Of a DNA stretch of 64,000 nt, positions 10,234-25,200 are shown one piece after another (the first letter of the stretch is position 1; the number at the start of each line of letters is the position of its first letter). The translations under genes were made by a program, and so were the position numbers. The DNA is from Sipunculus nudus. Its lineage: Eukaryota; Annelida; Sipuncula; Golfingiida; Sipunculidae. The stretch is taken from the NCBI GenBank assembly GCA_026874595.1, contig CM049310.1, positions 30,071,558 through 30,135,557 on the forward strand, in the 5' to 3' direction. A model generated the notes under the pieces. The model did no database searches. It had not been told where the DNA came from and worked only from the letters and a program-made list of their open reading frames with translations.

Positions 10234-13200
10234 CTGAGAAAAGAAAATACATAGAAATATGCATGTAGTCCTTGTAGCATCACCTGGTTCATACCCTTCC
10301 CACAGATAAATTTTTATGATTCTTACCAAAGACTTTTTTAATATCTTTCACAAAATGTCTGCCTTTTGATTCAGTGCTTCAAGTGTATCTGGTGACCTCT
10401 GACCTCATTAAATATGTGTGAATTTTGAGGAGAAGGTAATTCAGGTGAGAAACTCTATTGGTAAATATGTATAATGAGTTTCAAGAAAATCAATATTTTT
10501 TTTGGTAAGTCACCAAGGTGCCTCCAAAGTGTGGTGACCTCTGACCTCATTAAATATGCATGGATTTTGCTGGAAATTGAACTAAGATGAGATATTTTAT
10601 TGATTATCATTCTGATGAGTTTTATTAAAATCCTTCATATTCTTCATAAGTTATGGCAGCAACACCACAAAGTAGCCTAGTGACCCATGACCTGATTAAA
10701 TATGCATGGATGTTGCCCATAATCAAACTCTTGGGAGATAATTTGTTGGTTAGTAGAAATGGTGAGTTTCATGAAAATCCATGAAAGTCCTGGTAAGTTA
10801 TCTCCGCGTCACTAAAAGTTAACAGACGGACAGACTGGGGGTGGGTATACCATAATACACCCATCATATGACAGGCATATAAAAAGCATTCCTGAATTTA
10901 TGTATTTCATAATGATGTATACTGTTTGGTGTCATTTGTGCATGTTGCAAAATAGTGTTACCAAGTGTTCCATAACTCTGCATGAGGCCAATTAATATAT
11001 AAAAGCCGGGATGTGGGTTGGCCTCACAGATCTCCTTGGTCAGCCCGACTGTTCAATTTTCTAATCATTAAGTTTATGAAAATGAAACTGCTGCAAGCAG
11101 TGGACGGTGAAAGTTATCAATTAAATGACTGCCCATAATGCACTCACCTAACAACTCTTCTTCTTCATAACTTCCCTCCTCTACTAAGTAATCTGTGATG
11201 TTGTGTAGGACTGGGTTCTTAGATACCAACCCTAGACTAATCACCTGTTAATATAACATAATGATGGTAACTATTATATAATAATCATCAGGACACTTAA
11301 GCATAAGGTCTAAATTTTTTACCAACAGCAAGTTCCACAGCAAGTTTCATAAATATTCACTGAATACCCAGCAAAGGTATTGCCGCAAGGCAAAAAAGGT
11401 TCCAGCAAATTCTAACCACATTACATATGCACAAATTTTGCGAAGAACCAGACTCAGGTAGGTTGTATTACAGGTAAATATTTTTGGAGAGTTGACTTTA
11501 ATCCCATTGAAATCTTTGTTACAAATATAAGTTATCGCAGCAAACCAAAGGTTAACAGATAGACATACTGACAGACACTGCCTATAGCACAATAAAAGTC
11601 CAACGATAACACAGGTGTGTAAAATTTGATATATATTGTTCACAAGCAACTGTAGCAAAATCTGACGTCTTTCTTGGCAAATGACCCAACAAAACTTCAC
11701 CAAAAATATCTTCTTTCTGAAAACAAGCAGCCAATAGGTCACGGTGATCAGCTGCAATTGACTATGATGGTAATTTTTTTTTTTAATCTGACCAATCATC
11801 CCATATTTTCCATATATTTCCATATCAGCATACATATTAGAGTTCTGACTTCATACTTACAGTCGACATAAATCTTATTCAGAACTTTCTATATGTCAAA
11901 ATTTGATGGATTTGAGACAAGAAAATTTCACAATACTAGTTTTTGTTTTGGTCCACTACTTGGATAAATTATTTCACAATGACCAAAGGTCTGGTAGGAG
12001 CACTTATAGAAACCAAATGAATTTGAAGAATACAGCTTTAACTGATTTGAGCCCTGTTAATTGACATCTGGACTGTACAATGGGATACTGAACTACGGGT
12101 AATAAATATAGCTCAGCCAGGTAGGCTAAAGAGCAGATAAAGGCACATATAAACAGGTTTCCTTGATCAGGGTAAAGATGACATACCTCTTTATCATTCT
12201 CTTGTTTCTCCTCGTCACTGTCATCCCAGATGTTCCACTTTTTATCCAGGTTTTGAATGATGATAGCAGCGTTGGAGATGTCTGATCGTACAACAGGTTT
12301 GTGTAATGTGATCCCGTTTACTGGTCTCACACGCTGCTTCAACTCTCTGTTTACGATTGCTCCCATTTCACAGTCACGAAGCTGCAATGATAATGCTGTA
12401 CTTATCATCAAATGACTTGATAATACAATTAATGTGATACTGAGAGATATCTTAAAATGCATAAATTGTTCTGGTAAAACAATAAGATTGTGAAGAGTAT
12501 CATCAACCTTCAATCATACTTTATGAATTTTTAAGTTATGAAGATAAGCTTTTTAAACAGCTTTTAAAAACTATATAATATAAAATGAGCATTCATTCAC
12601 ACACTATATAACAAAATATGACAAGTTTTACATTCAATACACATCAACCAATCTGCTAAGCTTACACATAGCCCTTATTTTTATATGTATACATCCACTT
12701 ACCCTGATATTGTTGAGATTCCAGCAGATGTCTTTGATGTTAACAGTACGGTCAAATGTCACCCAGCCTCTCCTTGCAAACCTTCTTTCTGGCTGTGGGT
12801 CTTGGAGAGCCACTCGCATGAACCCTGGGTACCTCTTGCACATCTAGAAAAAAAAGGTGTAAGCAATGAAAATGGACATACACTCAAACCTTTTATTCCT
12901 GGTTATATATTGCTGCTCAATTATTTCAGTATATATTTATTAGAACCCCGTTTTTTCCATAATAACGGAAAAATGGAATTGGGGTTCAAAAATGGAATTA
13001 TATTAAATTCACGGAATATGGCGGAAAGTCGGATTTAGAGTAGATTTAAACTGCAAATAAAGAATTTCTCATCCAGTATCTTGTAAATACATTTTTTTCA
13101 AACTGTGCCAGACATCTACATAACAAGCAAGGTGTGTCAATATCGGCTCACAACTGTTACAGTAAGCACCAACTTTGATGTAACGATTATTGAAGAACAT

Positions 13201-16200
13201 GCCTGAAACGCTGATTCCACCATCATGTGATATACAATGATTCAATTTCGCCGTGCGTGGTTATCTGCCGAACCAAATTGAAATTATTCCAGATTTACTT
13301 CTTCGGTCCATTAAACACATGTTTTACAAAGGTTAAAAGACATGATTACTGACCAACAATGTGAGAATTGAGTGTGAGAGTTCCGGTCTTGGGCCCGCAT
13401 AACCATATTAAAGAAGCAAACCGGTCAAAATCTTCAAGCGGGAAAGTCTGATCTTACCCAATGTCATAGCGTCTCTGAGGCTAAATAGCTTTGAATATAA
13501 TATAACCATACTTGTTTCAAATATTTTAAATGATCGACGGCAAAATGCAGACAGAGCAGGTCCTTACTGATTTGTTTATAGATGAAGACCAACTGTCTTG
13601 TCGATTCAGTGAACATACTCGCTGGACGAAGAACCATTTGTGCGAAGGACCAAGTATAATTTTAAATATACTTTAGTAACTATGGCATCAGTGGTAGAGT
13701 ATTTAAATTAAAAACATATAAACAGCTTTTTGAACACATCATCCCTTTAATCATCCTGATTTTACAAGATTTAACTTTTACAAGTATGTAGCAATTATAT
13801 TACAAAAAAATATAAAGATAATACGGATAATTCCGGAATATTTATTTTATTAAACGGAAAATAAATATTTATAAAAAGGAAAAAATGGGGCTCTAATTTA
13901 TTAATATAAATTAAAATCCAACTGGCTCCAATACTGTATTATAAGAAGTTCAAACAAACTTCATACCATAATGTCCTTTTACATGTCCATATTCTAAAAT
14001 CTAAGTATTTATATGACAAAATATATGGATTTTGAAAGTTTCATGTTCATGAATATGTATAGGCATGAGAAAGAACAATAATGAAAACTAATGAATGAAA
14101 CCATTAATCAAATAATAACCAAATAACCATGACAGGTTCTAGATCAACAGAAACAACTACAATCCTCAAGGAGAACATTTGTGTATATAATATAAATGTT
14201 TATTTTTATGAATATAGATTCTTACTGCCTCAACTTCCTGGCGAGTGATGGTTGGTGCAAGATTACGCAGGAATATGGAGTTTGTGCGATGGAACGCTCG
14301 GGGACGTTTTTCCTTCTCCTGTTCTTCATCTTCTTTTTCTTGTGATGCATCTTTCTCCTTTATTTCTTCAGATTCCTCTGGAATTTACAAAGTGAAAGAA
14401 CCATTAGTACTAATTACAGTCACTGCTGTATTCAATATTACGTCTTATAACAGCAAACAATGTAACACAAACAACAAGAGCACCGCAAATGGTGCATAAT
14501 ATGCCCTTTGCATATTTTGTGACCTCTGACCTCATTTAATATGCATGAATTTGCTGAGAATGTAATCCAGGTGAGAAACGGTATTGGTTAATACTCGTCA
14601 AGATTTTTGGTAAGTCTGGGTGGTGCCACCAAAGTGTGGGGACCTCTGACCTCATCACATATGCATGAATTTTGCTCAGAATTTAATTGAGGTGAGAAAC
14701 TCTATTGGTAAAACGTATGAGTTTCCTGAAAATGCATAGGATGTTCGGTAAGTCGCAGCCGTGAGAATATTCAGGATTATATGGTACTGTAAATATCCTC
14801 AAATTTCATTGACTTTCCGTTGAACATTGCTGCCAGAACACTGTCATACACACCTTCTTTCTTCCTGCTTTCCAGCGTGGTGAGACCCGCCGGACCAACC
14901 GGACTTGTGTCCTCTCCTGGTTCAACCCCTGGAGGGGGAGGTTCATCTTCAACTCCTGATCCAAGAATTAAACAAAACGATATATCAAAAATATATTTTA
15001 ACAAAAGTACTAAGAATATACATCAGAAAGTAGCGCAACAGAAACACCATGTGTTTACTATATAAACAAGCAGCAAATCACCACCTCAACTTATATCTGG
15101 AATTCTTTGAGGTGATACTTAAAGCTATGCACATCACATCAGTTGCATAAAATGTATATGTAGATATATTTTCACTCTATCATTCATTCAATTGTTATTT
15201 CTCAGATGCATCATGCATTGTAATCTATTTTGTAGTCTTCAATAAGTAGGCAGAATGTTTTTTAAATGCAAGCACATGAACTGTTGAGTTAAGCAGACGT
15301 GTCACCATTATGTCAGTTGTTCCTCTGGGCCCTAAATCTTTGCAGTAAGACACAGTGCATGTCCATCCCAACTGTCTCAAGTCATGATAACACTACAGTG
15401 GTCACACTGGATGCAGTTTCAACACAATGGGATAAGGCACAATCTCAGTGAAAGTAAATCTAAATTTACACATGTCTTAAAATAAAGTTCATGTTAGTTG
15501 CTGCATGGACTTGGCAGCTGTTGGGTAAGGGGATTCCCCTATCTCCACCTGCATATTACAGATGGCAGCATGTACAAAATGTAGGAGAAATTAAACCACA
15601 GTCAGCGGTGCCATATCCACTACAGACTGCTTTGCCGTTTACTGGACCAAATCACGAGCAGGAGGATCATGTCATGTCATGTCTGCATTCAGTGTGACCT
15701 GGGCCTAGCAGTGACTGTAACCCCACCTGGTGGCCGAGGCTCAGCATCAGAATCTGACCCGCTCTCAGACTCTGATCCACTCTCATAGTTGTACTCTGAC
15801 TTGTCTCTGTGTCTCTTCTTCTTCTTGCCTTCAGCTTCACCATTCTACAGAAACAAGATGCATGTATATACAGCTCTGATGGAATGGTAATGTAACAATA
15901 AATTGGCAGTTTCCTTTTGAGAAATCATAAATGGGGCCTTAAAAATAGGCCCCTATCTTAAGAAGCATATACTGACACTTTGCTGATATATAGTATACTT
16001 AGTACACCAGGGTTTCTTCATGTGTGACCTTCAAAACCAAGGTCAAAGTTACTAGTCATGAAAGAAAGTATACTATATATCAACAAATCTGACCTTGAAG
16101 GTCAAGTTCACAGGTTTTTAAACTTTTTAAACAAAATATCTTCTAATATCTTTCATTTTGATTTTCAGACAGATACATCAACTGACTTCAGAAACAATAT

Positions 16201-19200
16201 TTTTCTCAAAATATGGAAAAAAATGGGAATATTAAAGGTTATGGCCATTCTCATAGGAAAGGTCATGATCCAAATTTAAATATACCTCATCCCATAACCC
16301 ATATCTATGTTTATGCATAATATGAAAGATCTTCGGTCAATTTGATTTATAGATCAATCCATGCATCCCTTATTGAGATATTTAAGATTTTGTGTGATAA
16401 TCACCAAATATGGAAATATTCGAGGTCAAGACCACTCTCATAAGAAAGGTCATGACCAAAATTTAAATATATATCATCCAATAACCCATATCTATGTATA
16501 TGCATAACATGAAAGAAATCTGTCCATTAGTTTTTTACTTATAATGCTCACAGTACTTTCAAGTGGCAATGACAGGGGTATTAAAAGGTGTGAAAATAAG
16601 AAAAGGATACTAGGTGGCGCCACTATTTTCTTGTACATGACAACACTATCCAAGATCTCCAGTCATCTTGATTTTTGGCTCAATCCATGCCAGATTTCAT
16701 GAGATATTAAAAAAATGTGTGTGATTTTCCTCAAAAATGGACCTATTCAAGGTCAATGTCACTGTCCTAGTAAAGGGAATCACCCCATTTTAAATAGAAT
16801 TCTCCTCTCACCCATATCTATGCACATATCATGTTTGGTAAATATCCATGAAATCTTTTTTGAGTTATGGGGTAAACAAGATTCATCTGTGGCGGCCCGA
16901 CCACTATAAAACCATGCAAGCACAACCTTTTGAACTCTATCATTTAAAATAAAAACTATCTGTATACAGATGTATGATATGGTGAAGAAAGGCTTCTTAA
17001 ACAGTTCTCCACAAATATACTGATGCCAGGTCTCCTTATTTGTGAGTTTTTATTTACACTCCAAGAATACAGGTTACAGTGTATAGAACGGGTGAAGGGA
17101 GACAACGTCCTCTGTGACTCACCTCGTCTGTGTCCTTGGGTGTCTGAGTGAACTCCTGAGCCGCCTTCATTAACTCTTCTTCCTTGGCCCCCAATGGCAG
17201 CTCTAGGGGTTTCTGTAAGAACCATGGAATGTAAGAAAGTGTCCTGGATAATAACTTTACAACAATTTACCATTACTGCAGGGATTTTATTTTATTTCAA
17301 CATCAATACATTTGTTTAACAGCATAATTTTAAAAATACTTTCCTTAATTTTCTGAAAATTAAGAATACAGCATTATAATAATGTTAATAATTAGTATTT
17401 ACATTGTCCTAAAAGTATGATAATCAGACTCACAGTGCTAACCCACTCACATTTCCCTCAAAATCAAATCCCTGTCCCTCTCCCCATGCCCCCTCCCCCC
17501 CCCCCCCCCCCCCCATCAAATAACATCATAACTATATCCAAGAAGCAAACAACACATCCATTTCTGCAAGACACTTTTCATTATTCATCATCAAATGACA
17601 ACTCAAATTAAACTACAATAAATATCATTTATAAATATTTTGTATAGAATTTAGGGATGTGGCTATAAGATGCACCATGGCTATATGCATCTATATAAAA
17701 TAACTCATAGGGAACTAAAATAAATTTAATTATGCATATGCATGCATGCAGGAATTACTGAGATACTGGAGCCTTTGTATCAAAATTTACTAACAAGAGA
17801 ATTTTTTCATTGGTGCCCAAACACAACCTGTAACTCAGTTTTACACAATATCTCATAAGGACATAGGAACACAGCACCACAGATATAGGGACTAAGCACA
17901 TCCATTTAACATTACTTAAATCAAGAATGACATGTCACAGCAAATTATCACACTGTTGTTGAAGGCTGTAGAAATGTCTAATGAAAACAACTGATAAGAT
18001 GACCAAAGTAATGAAGTAGGCACAGACAACATTATCTATTACAAGTATTATTACAGGTATTATTACAAGTATTATTACAAATATTATTACCAGTACTATC
18101 ACAGGGATTAACTCATACCTCTTTTGCTTTTTCTTCATCCTGGTCATCCATCTCTCCATCCTCTTTTTTGGAGTCTGGATCACGACTGAAACTGAATAGA
18201 GACGCGAATATCAGCAGAAGCTTACAAAAGCCCTCAGCAAAAGGAACAGTGTTTAGAGGTGGTAACAGTAACAAGTACTAAATATCTGTTCTCACACGGA
18301 TGTATATCTGTACATGTCTCAGTTATAAATTTAAAATGGAGAGGTATGTACCATAATTCATAACAATCCACCACATGCTTCCTGAAATATAAGTTTCTTA
18401 GTTTTATTCTATTATAAGCTCTGTGACCTTGAAAAGTAGGTCATTTCACCAAAGAAATAAAATTCCTACTGTGAATCCTTTTAGAGATATCCCACTCACA
18501 AGGCCAAAGTTGAAAAATCCAGGAAAAATTCATTAAAAATCAGAAATTGTAGATGGCGCCACCAAACTTGTGTAGCAAGTACAGACTATCAGTCCCAATA
18601 ATCATAGTAAGTTTTTTTTATGAAAATCCACCAGATGGTTACTGAGTAATAAGCATCTTAGTGTTTTTCTATAATCAGCTCTAAAATGTAGAAAAATAGG
18701 TCAGATCACCCATCTTCCAACCTGACAGAGATTTTGTCGATATACATCTTTACTGAGGAAATAAAATTCTGACGGTGAGTCCTTTTCAAGATATCCGGCT
18801 CACAAGGAAAAAGTTAAGGGACGCCGGACGGACGGACGGACGGACAGCTTGGGTGACGACAATAGCCCATCAGCCAAAGGGCTGAGGGCTAAAAAGCGAT
18901 GTGAGAAATACCATATGAACACTTCATTGTTCACTTAAAAGCCAATGTTCACATAACTCCCCTGAACGTAGTGTAACCTCTCTCTCTCAACAACAGTCCA
19001 GCAATAACTGATGGTGGGGGTTGGGGAGGGGGTGTGTAGGGGGGGATTGAAAAGGTATCTATCTGAAACATGACTGAGTTTTAAATAATGCTAGTATGCT
19101 TTAATATACCCATTTGCACAATATGATGAATCCCAAGTTATAATACATCTTGACACCGAACGATTATGGGAAATCACCAAGGTTAAACATACTGTGGATT

Positions 19201-22200
19201 CAACACTGAGACAGACACAAATTGGTTGTAGGCAAATGGCAGGTGTATGGCTGAAAAATCAATGGATTCATATGTTTTCAAAGCTTGAATTTAACATATG
19301 TTAACAAAGCTTTAATTTTACGTAACTAGCTACATATGAAGTCTTAAATAACACGTGCAAAAAATGCTGCTTCTGTTTGCCTGTATTTTTCAGGAATTTT
19401 TTTATACATGTGACTGGTGACTTGTTTGAATATAACCTACCTTCGTTCCACTGGCTGATTTTCTGATGTTGTCCTGCTCCGCATGCCTTCCTCTTGTCTG
19501 TCATTGTCAGGCATGTCAAGGGCATTCAGGTCGAACTCTGTACCACCCTCCATCAATATTACAGCTACAATTAACATTTACCAATCAATTAAAAAAAAAA
19601 ATCAAATAAAGTCAAGTTGATTTCTGCAAACTGGGAGTCACTGTTAGATTATATATTGTTAAAGAATACAATACTATAAAATGGGGGGGGGGGGGGGGGG
19701 TGACTCAATTCCTGTGGACCACCATTCATGGTAATATTCAGCAATCTAATGTTATTTTAGATCACATAAAGTCTCTTAAATTTGTAAATCTATTTGACAA
19801 ACTGTTTACTGTTACAAACCTGCATCTAACAGCCGTACAATTTCTTCAGTTTTCTCGACATCCAAACTCACAGGTTCAACACGACCCAATTCCATCAACT
19901 TGGTAAAGATTTCAGCTCTCCGCTTGAGGGAATTGCGAGCTTCTTCTTTCTTGCGACCACATTCTTCAGGGTGATACTTCGCTTTGAACCTGACCGGGGC
20001 AAAAGAAAACAAAATTTTTACATTAAAACCAAATTAATTTTTAGAAACTATCTGCACATATTCATGCTTTCTGGCAGTGCTGTTCTGACAAACTTAATGA
20101 TCACATTTTCTAATGTAATGGTTAAAAAAAGACTTGTCTCACTTCAACTGTCAGAATGTGTGCAGTGCAAAAATTCAACGAGTAACCCAATTTGGTAAAA
20201 AATTTACAAAAGACAAATTTAAAAAAAAATCCAGATTATGTTTAACATGCCAAAGGTGAAATGTATATGCCTAAAAATGAATTTTTGGATTCAGAAATAC
20301 TTTTTTATATAAAAATTTCACCATGTAATTTGAACTTAAAAAAATGGAACCCCCGATATATTTTTACTAAGTACACAAATACTTACCACAACTATACCAT
20401 TGATATATTATGATACAACATAGCAATGTTCCATGCTTTTTATATATAACTCTTCTTTTTTATTAAGATCTCCTCTTCTTTCTTCGGTCTTCCACAACAT
20501 AAATATATACATTTTGTTATGATCCACTTCGCAACATACTTCTTTTGACATTTTCTTTTCATATTTTTTCACGTATGTGACATCCAATTCATGCAAGCTT
20601 TGTGAACTAGCTATCCTAACTTCAACATTTCTAACCGCCTCTGGCATAGGGTAAATGCAGAGGTAACACGACAGAAGCACTAGAACTATTCTCCTGCAAC
20701 GGAAAGAACTTCTTGAGGCTGCAAGTGTCCCATCTTCTCGAATCTTGCTGGTAGATTTAGAGAAAAAATCTGGATGAAATTTCATGAATATTGCGATATA
20801 TCATGCTGGTGGGGGTAATTCCATGAACATGTAGTCTCCTTTCATCCTTAGCCTAACCTTTGTTATTATTATTCAAGCAATAAGCATCAATTTCTTAAAA
20901 TTTGTTTTAAGAGTAGCTTCTGGATAAATAGAAAAAACTGTAAGAGAGGAGAAACCTATTAACATATGGCAATACATAAATTTTCAAGCTGTGAAATTTG
21001 TTTTGTTTTATTAAAAGAATAACCCAAATTCACAGCAATCATTAAACAAGGGAAAATCCATGTGGCTTGGAAAAGACATCATATAAGAAATGACTGAAAT
21101 TAAAATAGTACAGGTAATATGCTTCTAAAGTTCTGCTATTTCATTATTCTTCTGTGTCCCAATAGGGCATGTTTTATCTACAACCAAAGGTCAGCAGGAC
21201 AGAAAATAGGGCAGCCAAGTTTACTGTTATTATTTGTAATTACCATTCAATATTCAAACTCATGAATTTATTATTTATACTGGACCAGATTTTTTCAACC
21301 ATCACTCATAAGGCAAAGGTAAAGAGACTAGATATTTCTGGAAATAAGGATTCCACTGTACAGACAACACTACCATGAGATGAACATAAACTGCATGACA
21401 TTTTGAACAACTACAGAAGAGCCAGATGAACAATGATATCACGGAGGATCTCTGATGAGACCTAACCATGTACAGCCTGTGTTCTGTTCTTGCAGTATGA
21501 ATTTTTTATTCAGTTTTATTGGAGTTTTCATCATCTCTATTTAGGGAATGAAACACGATACAAGGAGTTTTTTTCATCAGTATATTCCTCAGGCCACATT
21601 TTATTACAAATGACAAGTTTGATTTTGGGGAGTTATATGTATATAAGTGAATGAAAATCAAAAGGACAATGAAAACTCCATGGACAGTAATTAAATTTGA
21701 AAAGAACACATAAAGTACTTCATGTTAGCTGCTGTAACAAAACAATATGAAATACAGTAAAAGAAGCATGTCATTTTAACATAAAGTTAATATCATCTAA
21801 AAAATGTGGATTTGGAACAAGATGTCACAAATATAGAGCCTGATCAAAGAAAACTTGAGCAGGAAATTGTAAACTTTCAGAATGTGAGATTCATGACTTT
21901 TTACAAATTTTAAAGATATCTAAAAATGCCGTAATGGCCCTGAAGGACATGAAACTCATTTCCAAATCTTCTAGACCACCAACATTTCAAAAGGAATACC
22001 TGTGTTGCCATGGTGTTTGCATGTGTATTTTAATTCTGTCTTGAAATCCATCTGAATCCTTGTTTTAATGATAAATACAGACGACGCCACTTATTTGCAA
22101 GTCGGTTAACAGAAAATGCCGCTTATTTGCAAGAAATTCTGAAAACCAAAACCATTTCCTATATACTACCATTAAAAACACGCCGCATAATCAGAAGCCT

Positions 22201-25200
22201 CATAATCGCAAACTTCCGATTAACGCAAGGGAAAATATGGGCAGAAAGGTAGAAAACTCACGTTAAATGCAAGTACTTCAATAAGTCGGTGAGTTGTGTT
22301 GGTGTTACCCCAATAATGATCATAGACCGGAACTTCAAAAGTAGCCGCTGTGATAACTGCAGGTGCATATGTGTACAAAGAACCTTAATTTCCCTGTGCT
22401 CGGTGAAGCAGTTCGATACGGTCACAGCACACATCTCTTTGAAGTGGGTTAACAACGGTAGGTTAAAAAAACGTCACGCATATTAAACATCTTGATCACG
22501 AGAGCAACTCTTAAATAGCTTAAACTTTTTTTGTCAAACAAACTTTGTGTGCTAGATTTTCAAACAAAATTTTGTGTGCTAGCTGTCCCATGGTTTGTTC
22601 CTTTGATGATACTTATAATAGAATTGTCAAAGGCTCTTATATACACTAACATTGTTAACCCCTTATGTTCATGAAATCTTGTCTAAACCTCTCTTCTATA
22701 AAAGACCAGCAAATTTCGATTCATGTCACTATTCAATCATGAGTGGCGAGCAAAACAGAAGCAAATCATAGTTCTTTAGGTGTTAACATGATGTTAATTA
22801 CATCGGACATTTTGCATATTTTGTATATTTTTTTGGTATATCTAGTATATTGCCTTTGTTAATATATGTGATCTTAAATAACTCTCTATGGCTTGGTTTT
22901 TAATGTGTTCTCTTACATATATTTTTATTTTTAATAAAAGTTATCTAATACTGGTGTTTTTTTCGTAATCACAATACTAAGTGTTACAAAACAAATTCTA
23001 AATTAATTAAATATTTGGCGGTCCAATCGATCATTCGGCTTTCCCTCACGCATGGTAGACGGTGAACTTCGCCTAAATGCAACTTCGGTTAATTGCAATA
23101 AATTCGCTTGACAAAAGCCTCTTGCAATTAAGCGGCTTTGTCTGTATATGCACATTTCACGTTTTAGGACATTTTAAAAATGCTAAAATATTAATGAGTA
23201 TTTAAATATTTAAAACTGACATTATCAAATTTATGACAATTTAAGATTCTAAAGGGCAAATGAACAATGACAAAATCATGAGGGACAATCATGTCCCATC
23301 TCTTAAGATCACAGCTTGGTTATATTACATGGCTTGTTATTCTCAAATAAACTGGTGCATTCTGATCTGTAACTGAATAGCTTTGTTTCAAAGTTTTAAT
23401 TGAATTCATTTTATCTTACATGCATATGATAATATTTCTCCAAGGTTTGATGGCGAAAAAAGACCTGGGTGGAATATGTAGAAAACATTTCAGATTTTTA
23501 AAAAAACTGCCAGAAGTTAAACTGAGTCAAAGACAAGAACTTTCTTGTTTTTGAAAAATTTCCTGCATATGTAACTGAATATAGAATTAAGTGTGCTATA
23601 TTACACTGACTTTTTTAAATATATTATAAATAAACATTACAATGAATGCACATTATGCTTCAAAATCTATTTAAAAAAGAATATCAAGTTACAATCTGAA
23701 TGCAAAACAAAGCTATTCAGAAAATGAACAACATTTGTATATAAAAAGAAAAAAAGAGACACATTTCTTCACAGCCAAACTAAGAAGAGTTGTGACCCTG
23801 GGCTTTACCATTCCTCGTCCTTGTGAGCCAAGAAGAACTCATTAATCTGCTGTTTGCGGAAGTCAAGTTTGTACTCGTTGAACCTCCGGATGGCTTCCTC
23901 ATCACTGATGCTGTCCTCTTGCTGTGCCAGGAACTGCTTGAATGTCATCATCGGTGGCTGGGTTGGAAAATCTGGATCAGGACTGTGGAATACAATTTTT
24001 TACATTTATTTTGCGTGAACATGTTGTTAACTTGTATACAACATCAGACCATTTATGTCCTGTCCAATGTAATTTTCACAAATACTTTACCTGACAAAGC
24101 TGCTAAATCAATTGTTTCACAATTCATTATATCAATATATTCTTACAATAAAGCTTTTTAATGATGTTTACAGATGAAATGTTCTGGACAGCAAAGGGGA
24201 GGTTTGCTTCTAACCAGTAAGAAATATACTGCTGGCCATAATTATCAGTGGGAGAAACAAATTAAATTTTTTGGCCATATAACAAGAATAATGTTATTAT
24301 GGTGAAAATTATTTGCTGTAAAACAGTTAGGGAATACCTATGTAACAAATTTATTTTGTATACACTCATCCTGCACAATAAATTCACATCCAGTGAATTA
24401 TGTGACAACTCAGAAATGATTTTTAAAGTGATGCCAATCTTCTACAAGTTTTCTTGTTAAAATTATATTTATATTTTTGCCTACTAAGGAACTCTATCAT
24501 TTTTTCTTCATTTCTACACACTCATATTTAAGGTAACCATATTTACTTACCCTCTGTGGCTGGGTGGGCCGCCTCCACCCCCATCGCGATATGAAGGCTG
24601 CTGGGGCGGGGGCATGTCATCTCGACCTGGTCCACCCCATCCGCCCCCTCGACCGCCCCGCCCTCCTCCATCATGGTGCTGAGGTCCGCCCATTGGACCA
24701 CCACCCCCTCCGTAAGGCATGTCATAATGGGAAAATCCCCCATCATCCCTAAAAAACAGTGAAAGATTAGAACATCCAAGTGGCCATGTCACTGCAAGAA
24801 ACATCAATCTGGGGAAAATCTATGAAGGATAAATGGTCTTACAGCTGTTCAAATCCATACAGTGCCCAAATTGTAGCTTGGAAATAATTCTCTATGTTAG
24901 TTTCCTGACAAGATTTGAGACGTCTTGTTGTGACTAAAACCCATTATATACTTCTGAATGATATCATAGGTAACATTAATCAAACCAAAGGCAGTCAGGA
25001 TCAAGCGATTTTGAACAGCTGCTGTTTTCAATGTCTATTCTTAAAGTTCACAATGGAGCAGGGAAAGAGCAGCAGAAAATTTAATGCTTACACCACAGTC
25101 CTAAAGAATACATGAAACCTGATGGAGGGTTTGTAGTTTTAATTTAACAAGAACCTGTATGAACAAGAGCAACATGAATGCATCTCCAATTGACAATAAC

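Noticed and set aside
11347-11835. 162-codon minus-strand frame in an SRRT intron
   Set aside because: It lies between two well-defined coding exons, has no recognisable motif and overlaps a short tandem repeat.
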